A stretch of DNA of 64,000 nt, taken from positions 248,001-312,000 of the forward strand of contig NZ_JACHTE010000002.1 of assembly GCF_014145395.1 (NCBI RefSeq), in the 5' to 3' direction. A model generated the notes under the pieces. The model had not been told where the DNA came from. It did no database searches and saw nothing but the letters and a program-made list of their open reading frames with translations. Positions 19,224 through 32,620 of this stretch are shown here, in pieces. Both the position numbers and the translations under genes were made by a program. How positions within the stretch are numbered: the first letter of the stretch is position 1; each line of letters opens with the position of its first letter. The stretch is from Marilutibacter penaei. GTDB lineage: Bacteria; Pseudomonadota; Gammaproteobacteria; Xanthomonadales; Xanthomonadaceae.

Positions 19224-20080
19224 TTCATCTGCTCCGGCGCGTCCTCGTCAGAGGGCGCCTCTTGTTCGGGAACGGTCGTCGTCTCGACGGCGTTGGACGC
19301 CGGCTCGGCGTCGATCGCCGCATCCGGGTCCGGTCCTGCCGGAAGGGCATCGGCGTCTTCGCCGTCCGCTGCCCTTCCATCGTTCTCGTCTGCCACGCGC
19401 TCGCCCGGCGCGGCTTCGGGTGTGTCGGGAGCGGCCACGGCCTCGTTGGCCGCCTCCGTGCCCATGTCGATGCCGCCCGCCGCGATGGCTTCGCCCTCGG
19501 CGGGGGCGGCGGGCTTGCGTTCTTCGTCGAACTTGAACTGCGGTTCGAGCTCGCCGATGTCCTTCAGTTCGGACAGCGGCGGCAGCTCGTCGAGGCGCTT
19601 CAGTCCGAAGTAGTCGAGGAAGACCTTGGTGGTGCCGAACAGCGCCGGCTTGCCGGGCACGTCGCGGTGGCCGACCACGCGGATCCACTCGCGCTCTTCA
19701 AGCGCCTTGATGATGTTGCTGTTCACCGCCACGCCGCGGACCTGTTCGATCTCGCCGCGGGTGATCGGCTGCCGGTAGGCGATCAGCGCCAGCGTCTCCA
19801 GCGTCGCGCGGGTGTAGCGCGTCTGCCGTTCGGTCCACAGCCGGGCCACCCAGGGGTGGACGTCGGCCTTGACCTGGAACCGGAAGCCGGAGGCCAGCTC
19901 GACCAGTTCGACGCCGCGGTCGGCGCAGCCGGCCTGCAGGGTTTCCAGCGCCTGCTCGACGCTGCCCGCGGGTGCCGGCTGGTCCTCGGGGAACAGCGCG
20001 TGCAACTGGGCCAGGGTCAGCGGCTGGTTCGCGGCCAGCAGGGTGGCTTCGACGATCCGGGTGATGAAGGCTTGGTCCAT
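19220..20080 (-). CDS. scpB: Segregation and condensation protein B
   Basis: 286 aa. ScpB is the dimeric winged-helix (kite) subunit that binds ScpA in the SMC condensin. The family core fills residues 1-175: IVEATLLAANQPLTLAQL at the start and ALIAYRQPITRGEIEQVRG plus GKPALFGTTKVFLDYFGL in the second winged helix. After about residue 185 there is a 100-residue acidic, Ala/Glu/Asp-rich extension without recognisable domain. It lies 30 nt after scpA and overlaps rluB. Confidence 0.95.
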   Translation of the reverse strand: MDQAFITRIVEATLLAANQPLTLAQLHALFPEDQPAPAGSVEQALETLQAGCADRGVELVELASGFRFQVKADVHPWVARLWTERQTRYTRATLETLALIAYRQPITRGEIEQVRGVAVNSNIIKALEEREWIRVVGHRDVPGKPALFGTTKVFLDYFGLKRLDELPPLSELKDIGELEPQFKFDEERKPAAPAEGEAIAAGGIDMGTEAANEAVAAPDTPEAAPGERVADENDGRAADGEDADALPAGPDPDAAIDAEPASNAVETTTVPEQEAPSDEDAPEQMK

Positions 20081-20110
20081 GGCGTGCGTCTGTGGAGTCG
20101 TGTGGGGCGG

Positions 20111-21037
20111 TCAGGCCGCGGGGGCGTCGTCGTCGAATTCGCTGCTCAGCTCGATCGACGCCGGGTCGTCCAGCACGGCCAGCGATTTGACATAGATCGG
20201 CGCGAGCGGGGCTTCCTGCACGATGTCGACCAGCTGTTCCTTGGCCAGCGTCAGCAGGCCGAGGAAGGTGACGACCACGCCGAGCTTGCCTTCCTCGACG
20301 GTGAACAACTGCTCGAACCGGTGGAACTGGCCGTCGTTGAGGCGTTCCAGCAGCTCGCCCATGCGCTGGCGGACATTCAGGGCATCGCGCTTGATCGCGT
20401 GCTGGGTGTAGAGCTCGGCGCGCTTGAACACGTCATGCAGCGCCAGCAGCATCTCCTTGAGGTCCACCGGCGGCGGTACCCGGATCGCGGCCCGGTCCGG
20501 CACGAAGGCCGCGGCCGGCGCGGTGTCGCGGTCCTGCCGGGGCAGGGCGTCCAGGTCCTCGGCCGCCTTCTTGAAGCGCTCGTATTCCTGCAGTCGGCGC
20601 ACCAGGTCCGCACGCGGGTCGTCCTCTTCGCCTTCCTCGGCGGGCGGCCGCGGCAGCAGCATCCGCGACTTGATCTCGGCCAGGATGGCGGCCATGACCA
20701 GGTATTCGGCGGCCAGCTCGAAGCGCATCTCGTGCATGGCCTGGATGTAGTCGACGTACTGCCGGGTGATCTCGGCGACCGGGATGTCGAGGATGTCCAG
20801 GTTCTGCCGGCGGATCAGGTACAGCAGCAGGTCCAGCGGCCCCTCGAACGCCTCGAGGATGACTTCCAGCGCGTCCGGCGGGATGTACAGGTCCTGCGGG
20901 ATCTGCAGCACCGGCTGGCCGTGCACCACCGCGAGCGGCATTTCCTGCTGCTGCGGGTGGCTTGCGACCGCCGTCGGCGCTTCGGCAACGGGCGTCGCGG
21001 TCGGCTCGGTCGCTTCGGACACGGTCGGGTTGGACAT
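20111..21037 (-). CDS. scpA: Segregation and condensation protein A
   Basis: 308 aa kleisin subunit of the SMC-ScpAB condensin. The family signature FEGPLDLLLYLIRRQNLDILDIPVAEIT lies at about residues 65-92 (shown in Phe-Glu-Gly-Pro start). The N-terminal domain that binds the SMC neck follows, then a linker, and a C-terminal winged helix ending VVVTFLGLLTLAKEQLV. The first 45 residues are a poorly conserved extension. ATG 21037 is chosen because upstream codons have no family similarity; no strong ribosome-binding site is visible. It is the first gene of scpA-scpB-rluB, with a 379-bp divergent spacer to yciI. Confidence 0.93.
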   Translation of the reverse strand: MSNPTVSEATEPTATPVAEAPTAVASHPQQQEMPLAVVHGQPVLQIPQDLYIPPDALEVILEAFEGPLDLLLYLIRRQNLDILDIPVAEITRQYVDYIQAMHEMRFELAAEYLVMAAILAEIKSRMLLPRPPAEEGEEDDPRADLVRRLQEYERFKKAAEDLDALPRQDRDTAPAAAFVPDRAAIRVPPPVDLKEMLLALHDVFKRAELYTQHAIKRDALNVRQRMGELLERLNDGQFHRFEQLFTVEEGKLGVVVTFLGLLTLAKEQLVDIVQEAPLAPIYVKSLAVLDDPASIELSSEFDDDAPAA

Positions 21038-21416
21038 GCGCGGGCCGGCCCCTCCGGGGGCCATGCGTGATTCGGCGTGCCGCCGTGGGGGCACGGGATC
21101 GGGTCGGGGGCCGCGGGGGCCACCGTCGGTGCAGCGAACAGCGAAAGTCGAAGCGGGGACCGCATACACCGTGCGTCCACGTCACGCGGGGTGACGGGGC
21201 GGGACAGGCGTGATCCGGACCCGGGCCGGCATGGGGCAGCGGCGCACCGGGGTGCGATGCGTGGCGACGGTGTGGGGGGCCGATCGCGACGGGCCGCTGC
21301 TACCGGCCTCATGCAATTGGCCCCAAGGGTACGGACTTGCATGAACGCTGTCCAGCCATCTACGCGCGCGACCGGCGGCCCCCTACAATCCATTCAGCAT
21401 CCGAGCGGAGGACACC
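21038..21416. other. Divergent spacer between scpA and yciI
   Basis: 379 bp with no credible gene. It should carry the promoters of both operons. On the right there is a TACAAT -10-like box at 21384-21389 and the yciI ribosome-binding site GGAGG at 21407-21411. Nothing convincing was seen on the scpA side. Confidence 0.5.
21384..21389 (+). promoter_or_regulatory. Putative -10 element of yciI-bolA
   Basis: TACAAT, 27 nt upstream of the yciI ATG, with GGAGG (21407-21411) correctly spaced 5 nt before the ATG. The -35 region has no clear match. Confidence 0.35.
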
Positions 21417-21716
21417 ATGTGGTACGTGATCGAAGGCCATGACGGTCCGGACGTGCTGGAGCGCCGCCTGCAGGCGCGCGGCGATCACCTGGCCCGCCTG
21501 AAGGCGCTGGTCGACGTCGGCCGCCTGCTGGTGGCGGGGCCGTGCCCGGCCATCGATGCCGAAGACCCCGGGCCGGCCGGCTTCAGCGGCAGCGTGGTCA
21601 TCGCCGAGTTCGAGTCGCTCGAAGCGGCACGGACCTGGGCCGACGCCGATCCCTATGTCGCCGCGGGCGTCTACGCGCGGGTGGACGTGCGGCCGTTCCG
21701 CCGCGTGCTGCCGTGA
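21417..21716 (+). CDS. YciI family protein
   Basis: 99 aa, ferredoxin-like fold. It has the conserved His in [22 protein letters not shown] and the DPY motif ([12 protein letters not shown]) that define the putative acid-base pair of YciI proteins. The cellular reaction is unknown. A strong GGAGG ribosome-binding site precedes the ATG. The TGA stop is overlapped by the GTG start of bolA, so the two are translated together. Confidence 0.9.
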   Translation: MWYVIEGHDGPDVLERRLQARGDHLARLKALVDVGRLLVAGPCPAIDAEDPGPAGFSGSVVIAEFESLEAARTWADADPYVAAGVYARVDVRPFRRVLP

Positions 21717-22018
21717 GCGGTCCTTTGCCCCGCGAGGCGCGCGTGGCGGCAATCCGGGCCGCACTCGAAGCCGCGCTCGCCCCACGGGCGCTCGAGGTCG
21801 AAGACGACAGCGCCCGCCACGCCGGCCATGCGGGCGCGCGGGACGGGCGTGGGCATTTCAATGTCGACATCGTCAGCGAGGCGTTCGCCGGCCTCGCGCC
21901 GATCGCCCGGCACCGGGCCGTCTACGCGGCCCTTGGGGCGCTGATGGAGACCGACATCCATGCGCTGGCGATCCGGGCCCGGACCCCCGGTGAGGCGGGG
22001 ACCGGTACACCCCCGTGA
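21713..22018 (+). CDS. bolA: BolA family protein
   Basis: 101 aa. The BolA signature [21 protein letters not shown] (about residues 53-73, given here by its RHRxVY core) and the C-terminal [12 protein letters not shown] are present. BolA proteins bind Fe-S glutaredoxins and act in Fe-S trafficking and envelope/biofilm control. The conserved His of the RHR core is intact, while the upstream ligand region [12 protein letters not shown] also carries His. Start GTG 21713 overlaps the yciI stop (GTGA). A weak hairpin (GGCGCG/CGCGCC, about 22074-22095) lies downstream. Confidence 0.92.
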   Translation: MSGPLPREARVAAIRAALEAALAPRALEVEDDSARHAGHAGARDGRGHFNVDIVSEAFAGLAPIARHRAVYAALGALMETDIHALAIRARTPGEAGTGTPP

Positions 22019-22058
22019 TGGCCGCCGAAGCCCGCCGGCAGGCCGGGCGGCGGCTCGC

Positions 22059-22064
22059 TATACT
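22059..22064 (+). promoter_or_regulatory. Putative -10 element upstream of smc
   Basis: TATACT (context CGCTATACTCC), 125 nt upstream of the smc ATG, in a small A+T-richer patch that runs to about 22150. The same CGCTATACT sequence precedes the alpha-2-macroglobulin gene at 35655-35663. No good -35. Confidence 0.3.
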
Positions 22065-22188
22065 CCCGGAGTGGCGCGCCTTTCAGGTCGCGCCTCGCTT
22101 ATATCAATCAATGGTTTAAGCGCGGTTTTTCGTCCACTTCAAGAATCAAGGCGCGGTGCCCGGCACCCGCCCGAGGCCCCATCGCCGC

Positions 22189-25100
22189 ATGCGTCTGTCC
22201 ACGATCAAGCTCTCAGGCTTCAAGTCCTTCGTCGACCCGACCACCCTGCACCTGCCCACCAACATGACCGGCGTGGTGGGCCCGAACGGTTGCGGCAAGT
22301 CCAACATCATCGACGCGGTGCGCTGGGTGATGGGCGAGAGCTCGGCCAGCCGCCTGCGCGGCGACTCGCTGACCGACGTCATCTTCGCCGGCTCCTCGTC
22401 GCGCAAGCCGGTGTCGCAGGCGATGGTCGAGCTGGTCTTCGACAATGCCGACCACACCATCACCGGCGAGTACGGCGCCTACGACGAGATCTCGGTCAAG
22501 CGCGTGGTCAGCCGCGATGGCCAGAGCCAGTACTACCTCAACGGCGCCAAGTGCCGTCGCCGCGACATCACCGACCTGTTCCTCGGCACCGGGCTCGGCC
22601 CGCGCAGCTACTCGATCATCGAGCAGGGCATGATCAGCAACATCATCGAGGCCAAGCCCGAGGAGTTGCGGGTTTACCTCGAGGAGGCCGCCGGCATCTC
22701 CAAGTACAAGGAGCGCCGCCGCGAGACCGAGACCCGCATCCGCCATACCCGCGAGAACCTCGACCGCCTGAACGACCTGCGCGAAGAGGTCGGCAAGCAG
22801 CTCGAGCACCTGAACCGCCAGGCGCGCCAGGCCGAGCAGTACCAGACGCTGCAGGCGGAGCGGAAAACCAAGGACGCGGAGTGGAAGGCGCTGGAGCATC
22901 GCGCCCTCGACGTGAAACTGCAGGGCCAGCGCGAGAAGCTCGCCCAGCAGGAAACCCGCCTGCAGCAGCTGATCGCCGAACAGCGCGAGGCCGAGCGCGA
23001 GATCGAGACGGGCCGAGTACGACGCGAGGAGGCGGCGGCAGCGCTCGGCAAGGCGCAGGCGGCGAGCTACGAAGTCAGCGGCGCGCTGGCGCGGATCGAA
23101 CAGCAGATCCAGCACCAGAAGGAACTCTCGACGCGCCTGCAGCGGGCGCGCGACGAAGCGCAGGCGGCGCTGAGCGAGATCGCCCAGCACATCGGCCAGG
23201 ACCAGTCGCAGCTGGACGTGCTGCAGGCCTCGGTCGACGAAGGCGAGCCGCGCCTGGAGCAGCTGCGCGAGGAAGACGAGGCGCGCCAGGAGGCCCTGCG
23301 CGAGGCCGAAGCAAAACTGGCTGACTGGCAGCAGCGCTGGGACACGCACAGCCGCGCCCAGTCCGAGGCGGTGCGTGCCGCGGATGTCGAGCGCACCCGC
23401 ATCGAGCACCTCGACCGCCAGGCGCTGGATGCGCAGCGTCGCCGCGAAGCGCTGTCGAACGAGCGCGCCGGCCTGGACCTCGAGGCGCTGGCCGCGGCAT
23501 TCACCGACATCGAAGAGCGCCACGAGGCGCAGAAGCTGTCGCTGGACACGCTGACCGAGACGCTGGACGCACGCAAGGCCAGCGTGTCGGAGTTGCAGGA
23601 ACAGCAGCGCGGCACCCAGAACGAACTGGCCGAGGTGCGCAAGCAGGCGCAGACGGCCCGCGGCCGGCTGTCCTCGCTGGAGACGCTGCAGCACGCCGCG
23701 CTGGGGCAGGAGCAGGGCGCCGCGCTGGAATGGCTGAAGGCGCGTGGCCTCGATTCCGCGGCCCGCGTCGGCGAGCGCCTGCAGGTGGATGCCGGCTGGG
23801 AGAACGCCGTCGAGGGCGCGCTCGGGCAGTTGATCGAAGGCGTGCTGGTGGAGTCGCCCGAAACGCTGGTCGACGCCATCGGTGCATTGGGCGATGGCCG
23901 ACTGGCCCTGGTTGATCCGGCCGAGGGCACGGTGGACTGCGCGCCCACCTCGCTGGCCGCACGCGTTCGCGGACCCGCCGCCGTGCGTCGCCTCCTGGCC
24001 CGCCTGCATGCGGCCGACGACCTGGCCGCCGCGCGCGCGCTGCTGCCGTCGCTGCAGGCCGGCGAATCGATCATCACCCGCGACGGCGAGCGGCTCGGCG
24101 ATGGCTGGCTGCGCGTGCTGCGTTCCGGCGCGGCCCAGCAGGGCGCCCTGCTGCGCGAGCGTGAGATCCAGTCGCTGCGCGAGGCCATCGAAACCCTGCA
24201 GGCGCGCGAGCACGAGCTGGAGTCGCTGCAGGTGCAGTTGCGCGACCGCGCGCTGGCGGCCGAGCAGCAGCGCGAGGATGCCCAGCGCACCCTCTACATG
24301 GCCCACCGCAGCGTGTCCGAGCTGGCCGGCCAGTTGCAGGGCCAGCAGGGCCGGCTCGACACCGCGCGCGGGCGCATCGAGAAGATCGACGCCGAACTGT
24401 CGCAGCTGATCGAGGCCGCCGACGCCGGCCAGGACCAGGCCCGCGAAGCGCGGATGCGGCAGGAAGAAGCCGTCATCCGCATGAGCGAGCTCGAGGACCT
24501 GCGGCTGGGACTGGAATCCGAGCGCAGCCGGCTGCACGAGGCCCGCGACCAGGCCCGCACGCTGGCCCGCGAGTCGCGCGACAGCGCGCATGCGCTGGCC
24601 CTGACGCTGGAGTCGCAGCGCACCCGAATCGCGGCCCTGTCGCAGGCCCTGGACCGGATGGGCGGGCAGCGCGGGCAGCTCGACACCCGTCTTGAAGAAC
24701 TGACCGCGCAGCTCGTCGACGGCGACGCACCGGTCGACACCTTGGAGACCCAGCGCCAGGTCGCGCTCGAGCAGCGCGTCACCGCCGAGCAGGACCTGAC
24801 CGCCGCGCGTACCACGCTCGATGGCATCGACGCCGACCTGCGCAAGTTCGAACAGGTCCGCCACCAGCGCGACGAACAGGCCCTGCAGCAGCGCGAATCC
24901 ATCGGCCAGCGCCGCCTCGACCAGCAGGCGCTGGTGCTCAAGGCCGAACAGCTGGTTGAAGCCATCGTCGAAGAAGGCTTCACCCTCGAGGACGTGGCCA
25001 ACACGCTGCCGGACGATGCCGATCCGCAGGCCTGGGGTGCCGCCGTGGCCGCCATCGACACGCGCCTGCGCCGGCTGGAGCCGGTGAACCTGGCCGCGAT

Positions 25101-25692
25101 CGCGGAGCACGCCGAGGCGGCGCAGCGCAAGGAGTACCTCGATGCGCAGCACATCGACCTGACCGGCGCGCTGGACACGCTGGAAGAAGCGATCCGCAAG
25201 ATCGACCGCGAGACCCGTGGTCGTTTCAAGGACACCTTCGACCGGGTGAATTCCGGCGTGCAGGAGTTGTACCCTCGCCTGTTCGGCGGCGGCCATGCCT
25301 ACCTCGAACTGACCGGCGAGGACCTGCTGGACACCGGCGTGGCGATCATGGCGCGCCCGCCCGGCAAGCGCGTGTCGAACATCTCGCTGCTGTCCGGTGG
25401 CGAGAAGGCGATGACCGCGGTCGCGCTGGTGTTCGCGATCTTCCGCCTCAACCCGGCGCCGTTCTGCCTGCTCGACGAGGTGGACGCGCCGCTGGACGAG
25501 GCCAACGTCGGTCGCCTCGCCTCGATGGTCAGCGAGATGAGCGAACAGGTACAGTTCCTGTTCGTGACCCACAACAAGGCGACGATGGAAGCGGCGATGC
25601 AGCTGTCCGGCGTGACGATGCGCGAACCGGGCGTGAGCCGCCTGGTCTCGGTCGACCTCGCCGAGGCCGCGCGCCTGGCCGGCGCGGCGTGA
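22189..25692 (+). CDS. smc: Chromosome partition protein Smc
   Basis: 1167 aa SMC ATPase, core of the ScpAB condensin. The N-terminal head carries Walker A GPNGCGKSN (31-39). It is followed by a long coiled coil (about 170-500), the hinge (about 505-660, VGERLQVDAGWENAVEGALG near its start), the returning coiled coil, and the C-terminal head with the signature LLSGGEKAMTAVALVFAIF and Walker B FCLLDEVDAPLDEANV. ATG 22189 gives the canonical start MRLSTIKLSGFKSFVDPT; a longer frame from GTG 22156 is not conserved. Partners scpA and scpB lie 1-3 kb upstream on the opposite strand. First gene of smc-zipA-ligA-epmA. Confidence 0.97.
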   Translation: MRLSTIKLSGFKSFVDPTTLHLPTNMTGVVGPNGCGKSNIIDAVRWVMGESSASRLRGDSLTDVIFAGSSSRKPVSQAMVELVFDNADHTITGEYGAYDEISVKRVVSRDGQSQYYLNGAKCRRRDITDLFLGTGLGPRSYSIIEQGMISNIIEAKPEELRVYLEEAAGISKYKERRRETETRIRHTRENLDRLNDLREEVGKQLEHLNRQARQAEQYQTLQAERKTKDAEWKALEHRALDVKLQGQREKLAQQETRLQQLIAEQREAEREIETGRVRREEAAAALGKAQAASYEVSGALARIEQQIQHQKELSTRLQRARDEAQAALSEIAQHIGQDQSQLDVLQASVDEGEPRLEQLREEDEARQEALREAEAKLADWQQRWDTHSRAQSEAVRAADVERTRIEHLDRQALDAQRRREALSNERAGLDLEALAAAFTDIEERHEAQKLSLDTLTETLDARKASVSELQEQQRGTQNELAEVRKQAQTARGRLSSLETLQHAALGQEQGAALEWLKARGLDSAARVGERLQVDAGWENAVEGALGQLIEGVLVESPETLVDAIGALGDGRLALVDPAEGTVDCAPTSLAARVRGPAAVRRLLARLHAADDLAAARALLPSLQAGESIITRDGERLGDGWLRVLRSGAAQQGALLREREIQSLREAIETLQAREHELESLQVQLRDRALAAEQQREDAQRTLYMAHRSVSELAGQLQGQQGRLDTARGRIEKIDAELSQLIEAADAGQDQAREARMRQEEAVIRMSELEDLRLGLESERSRLHEARDQARTLARESRDSAHALALTLESQRTRIAALSQALDRMGGQRGQLDTRLEELTAQLVDGDAPVDTLETQRQVALEQRVTAEQDLTAARTTLDGIDADLRKFEQVRHQRDEQALQQRESIGQRRLDQQALVLKAEQLVEAIVEEGFTLEDVANTLPDDADPQAWGAAVAAIDTRLRRLEPVNLAAIAEHAEAAQRKEYLDAQHIDLTGALDTLEEAIRKIDRETRGRFKDTFDRVNSGVQELYPRLFGGGHAYLELTGEDLLDTGVAIMARPPGKRVSNISLLSGGEKAMTAVALVFAIFRLNPAPFCLLDEVDAPLDEANVGRLASMVSEMSEQVQFLFVTHNKATMEAAMQLSGVTMREPGVSRLVSVDLAEAARLAGAA

Positions 25693-25739
25693 CCGCCACC
25701 GCGACCCCATCCGCCATGCCCACGCAGGGAGCCTGATCG

Positions 25740-29863
<4,124 letters not shown>

Positions 29864-29944
29864 ACGGCCCGCCGTGCGGGGCGTCAGGAAAACGGACACC
29901 GCTCCGGGTTAAGCTCGGGCCACAGGGTTGGCGAAGGAGCCTGC

Positions 29945-30739
29945 ATGAGGCGTTGGTGGTACGGATGCGCGGTGCTGCTGTTGGCGTGCAGCGGCTGCGC
30001 GATGGGTCCGTTCTTCGGCGGTGGCTATCCTTCCTACCCCTCGGGCGGATATCCGGACGGGCCGGGCAGGGCGTACCCGGGCGACCCGTATCTCGGTGGC
30101 GGCTTCGACCCGGTCTTCCTGTGCGAGTCCCGCGACAACCGCACGCGACGTTGCCATGCGGATACGCGTGGGGGCGTCCGACTGCACCGGCAGCTGTCGA
30201 ACACGGCCTGCGTGCGCGGCCAGAGCTGGGGGATCGAGCGCGACGGCGTCTGGGTATCGGGCGGCTGCCGCGCCGAGTTCATCACCGGCCAGGGCTATGG
30301 CGGGGGCGCTCCCGGCGGGGGCACCGGCCTGGTCCGTTGTGAATCCAACGACATGGGCACCCGTCGCTGTCCCGCCGACACGCGCCGCGGTGTCAGGCTC
30401 GTCAACCGCCTGTCGTCCAGCCCCTGCGTGGAAGGCCAGAACTGGGGTGCGGGCAACGGCGAGATCTGGGTGACCCGCGGGTGTCGTGCGGAATTCGCGG
30501 TCGGCGGCGGTGGCGGTGGCGGTGGCGGGCACCGACCCCCGCCGGTCCCCCCTTCGCAGGTCATCCGCTGCGAGTCGGAGGACAAGCGCCAGCGGCGATG
30601 CCCGGCGAACGTGGCACGCAACGTCACCCTGGTCCGGCAGCTGTCGAACTCCCCCTGCATCCGTGGCAGCACCTGGGACTGGGACCGGAGCGGCGTGTGG
30701 GTCAGCAGCGGCTGTCGCGCGGAGTTCAGCATTCGCTGA
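29945..30739 (+). CDS. DUF3011 lipoprotein with three cysteine repeats
   Basis: 264 aa exported protein. The signal peptide ends in a lipobox (LLLACSGCAMG; lipidated Cys about 18). A Gly/Tyr/Pro-rich linker follows, then three copies of the DUF3011 repeat at about 60-112, 132-184 and 208-260. Each has four cysteines in the spacing C-x9-C-x18-C-x18-C and ends in GGCRAEF, RGCRAEF or SGCRAEF. Repeats are separated by Gly-rich linkers (one a run of about nine Gly). Twelve cysteines suggest two disulfides per repeat. DUF3011 function is not known. The ribosome-binding site is GAAGGAG just before ATG 29945. Confidence 0.88.
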   Translation: MRRWWYGCAVLLLACSGCAMGPFFGGGYPSYPSGGYPDGPGRAYPGDPYLGGGFDPVFLCESRDNRTRRCHADTRGGVRLHRQLSNTACVRGQSWGIERDGVWVSGGCRAEFITGQGYGGGAPGGGTGLVRCESNDMGTRRCPADTRRGVRLVNRLSSSPCVEGQNWGAGNGEIWVTRGCRAEFAVGGGGGGGGGHRPPPVPPSQVIRCESEDKRQRRCPANVARNVTLVRQLSNSPCIRGSTWDWDRSGVWVSSGCRAEFSIR

Positions 30740-30752
30740 CGTGCCCGCCCGG

Positions 30753-30758
30753 TAAACT
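30753..30758 (+). promoter_or_regulatory. Putative -10 element of mtnA, predicted leaderless
   Basis: TAAACT ending 6 nt before the mtnA ATG (30765). No ribosome-binding site lies between. The -35 position is poor. If used, the transcript begins at the start codon. Confidence 0.35.
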
Positions 30759-30764
30759 GCGTGC

Positions 30765-31823
30765 ATGAGCCAGGATCTCGACTTCGACCGCTACGACCGC
30801 ATCCGCCCGATCCGCTGGACCGGCGATGCCCTCGAACTCCTCGACCAGCGCAAGCTGCCCTTCGAGGTCGGCTACGTGCGCTGCGAAGACAGCGATGCCG
30901 TCGCGGCCGCGATCCATTCGCTGACCGTGCGCGGCGCGCCGGCCATCGGCATCGCCGCGGCCTGGGGCGTGGTACTGGCCGCACGCCAGGTGGACGCAGG
31001 CGACGGCGCCGCGGCCCTCGGGCAACTGGAGCCGGCGATGCAGCGGCTCAACGCGGCGCGTCCTACCGCGGTCAACCTGGCCTGGGCACTGGCGCGCATG
31101 CGACGCGTGCTGGTCGCGTCAGGTGAACACTGGCGCGTGCTGCTCGAGCAGGAGGCGCAGGCCATCGCCGACGAGGACCTGGCGGCCAATCGCCACATGG
31201 GCGCGCTGGGCGCGGCCCTGATCGAGCCGGGCAGCGGGGTCATGACCCATTGCAATACCGGCTCGCTTGCGACCGCGGGCTTCGGCACGGCACTCGGCGT
31301 GATCCGCGCCGGGGTTGCGCAGGCGCGGATCGCCCGCGTGTACGCCGGGGAGACCCGGCCCTGGCTGCAGGGGGCTCGGCTGACGTCCTGGGAGCTGCAG
31401 CAGGACGGCATTGCGCCGACCCTCGTGGCCGATGCCGCCGCGGCCCACCTGATGAAGGGCGGCGGCGTGCAATGGGTCATCGTCGGAGCCGACCGCATCT
31501 GTGCCAACGGCGATACGGCCAACAAGATCGGCACCTACCAGCTGGCGATCAGCGCCCGCCACCATGGCGCGAAATTCATGGTGGTCGCGCCGTCCTCGAC
31601 CGTCGACATGGACACCCCGTCCGGCGATGCGATCGAGATCGAAGAGCGCGACCCGGGCGAAATGTTCGCCATCGGCGGGGTGCGCACTGCGGCCCTCGAC
31701 ATCGAGGCCTGGAACCCGGTGTTCGACGTCACCCCATACACGCTGATCGACGCGATCGTGACCGAGAAGGGCGTGATCGAGCAGCCCGACGAGGCGAAGA
31801 TGCGGGCGCTGTTCGGCAGCTGA
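30765..31823 (+). CDS. mtnA: S-methyl-5-thioribose-1-phosphate isomerase
   Basis: 352 aa. MtnA isomerises methylthioribose-1-phosphate to methylthioribulose-1-phosphate in the methionine salvage pathway. Catalytic residues are C163 ([11 protein letters not shown]) and D243 ([12 protein letters not shown]). The phosphate-binding [15 protein letters not shown] (about 54-68) and KIGTYQLAI are also intact. Length is typical. The ATG at 30765 has no ribosome-binding site but an adjacent -10-like box. mtnB, mtnC and mtnD are not in the window, but a YbdL/YafV pair able to do the last salvage steps lies at 7.4-9.4 kb. Confidence 0.96.
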   Translation: MSQDLDFDRYDRIRPIRWTGDALELLDQRKLPFEVGYVRCEDSDAVAAAIHSLTVRGAPAIGIAAAWGVVLAARQVDAGDGAAALGQLEPAMQRLNAARPTAVNLAWALARMRRVLVASGEHWRVLLEQEAQAIADEDLAANRHMGALGAALIEPGSGVMTHCNTGSLATAGFGTALGVIRAGVAQARIARVYAGETRPWLQGARLTSWELQQDGIAPTLVADAAAAHLMKGGGVQWVIVGADRICANGDTANKIGTYQLAISARHHGAKFMVVAPSSTVDMDTPSGDAIEIEERDPGEMFAIGGVRTAALDIEAWNPVFDVTPYTLIDAIVTEKGVIEQPDEAKMRALFGS

Positions 31824-31831
31824 CTCCGGGT

Positions 31832-32620
31832 TCAGACCATCGGGCGGCGCCAGTCGAACGTGGGCCTGAGCAGAGGCAGAACGATGCCGATCGTCATCGA
31901 TGGCAGCAACGCGAAGGCGATGAACTGCAGGGTCTGCATGTCCTGTACGACGGCATGGCCATGCGCCGGGGACAACAGCTGCGCCGTCGTCATCCACGCG
32001 AGGTGGATGCCGATGCAGCACCAGACGTTGCCTGAAACCGCCCGCGCATAGCCGAGAATCAGCGCGAGCCCCGGTATGAGCATCCACTGCTCCGTCGAAT
32101 ACAGTGCGCCGACCGCCCAGGCGAACAGCACGAACACGAGCATCTGCGCCAGCAGGGCGACCCACGCTGCGTAGCGCCGACCCACCAGACCCTGCACGTA
32201 ACCGCGCAGTATCAGTTCCTCGGGGAAGGCTTCGAACAGGAAGACGCCGAGCGCGAGGGGCGGCAGTGCCGCAAGCACCGCTGTTACGCTGGATTCGAGT
32301 GAGATCGAGGCCCAGCCCAGTCCCACGCACGCCGCCGCACCGGCCAGCGCTGGAAGCGCCCACAGGCCGACGCCGAGCAGGAACGCACGCGCATTGGCGG
32401 GGAACGGACCCATGCCGACGTCCGGCAACCCGCGCCGATCGAGCCTGAGCAACAGGGCCAGTAGTACGACGACGCCGGCGCTGATCAGAGTGCCCTGCAG
32501 CAGGTGGCGGGCCGTGTCGGGACCGGCAGTGTCGCCGGGCAGCGCGAGCACGCAACGCCAGACCAGGACGGCACCGGCGCCCAAGATCGCGACGCGCCCA
32601 ATGATGGAAGATGTCCGCAT
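31832..32620 (-). CDS. CPBP (Abi) family membrane protein, possibly inactive protease
   Basis: 262 aa with about seven to eight hydrophobic segments. It carries CPBP motif 1 EExxxR as FPEELILRGYVQG (E134, E135, R139) and motif 3 as GIHLAWMTTAQ (H206). These intramembrane metalloproteases process prenylated or bacteriocin-related substrates. Motif 2 (FxxxH) should fall in LVFVLFAWAV (161-170), but no His is present there, so catalytic activity is doubtful. It is convergent with mtnA (8-nt gap) and divergent from gyrA. Function not assignable. Confidence 0.75.
   Translation of the reverse strand: MRTSSIIGRVAILGAGAVLVWRCVLALPGDTAGPDTARHLLQGTLISAGVVVLLALLLRLDRRGLPDVGMGPFPANARAFLLGVGLWALPALAGAAACVGLGWASISLESSVTAVLAALPPLALGVFLFEAFPEELILRGYVQGLVGRRYAAWVALLAQMLVFVLFAWAVGALYSTEQWMLIPGLALILGYARAVSGNVWCCIGIHLAWMTTAQLLSPAHGHAVVQDMQTLQFIAFALLPSMTIGIVLPLLRPTFDWRRPMV

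Noticed and set aside
30740-30764. SAM or other riboswitch upstream of mtnA
   Set aside because: Only 25 nt separate the previous stop from the mtnA ATG, too short for any known riboswitch.
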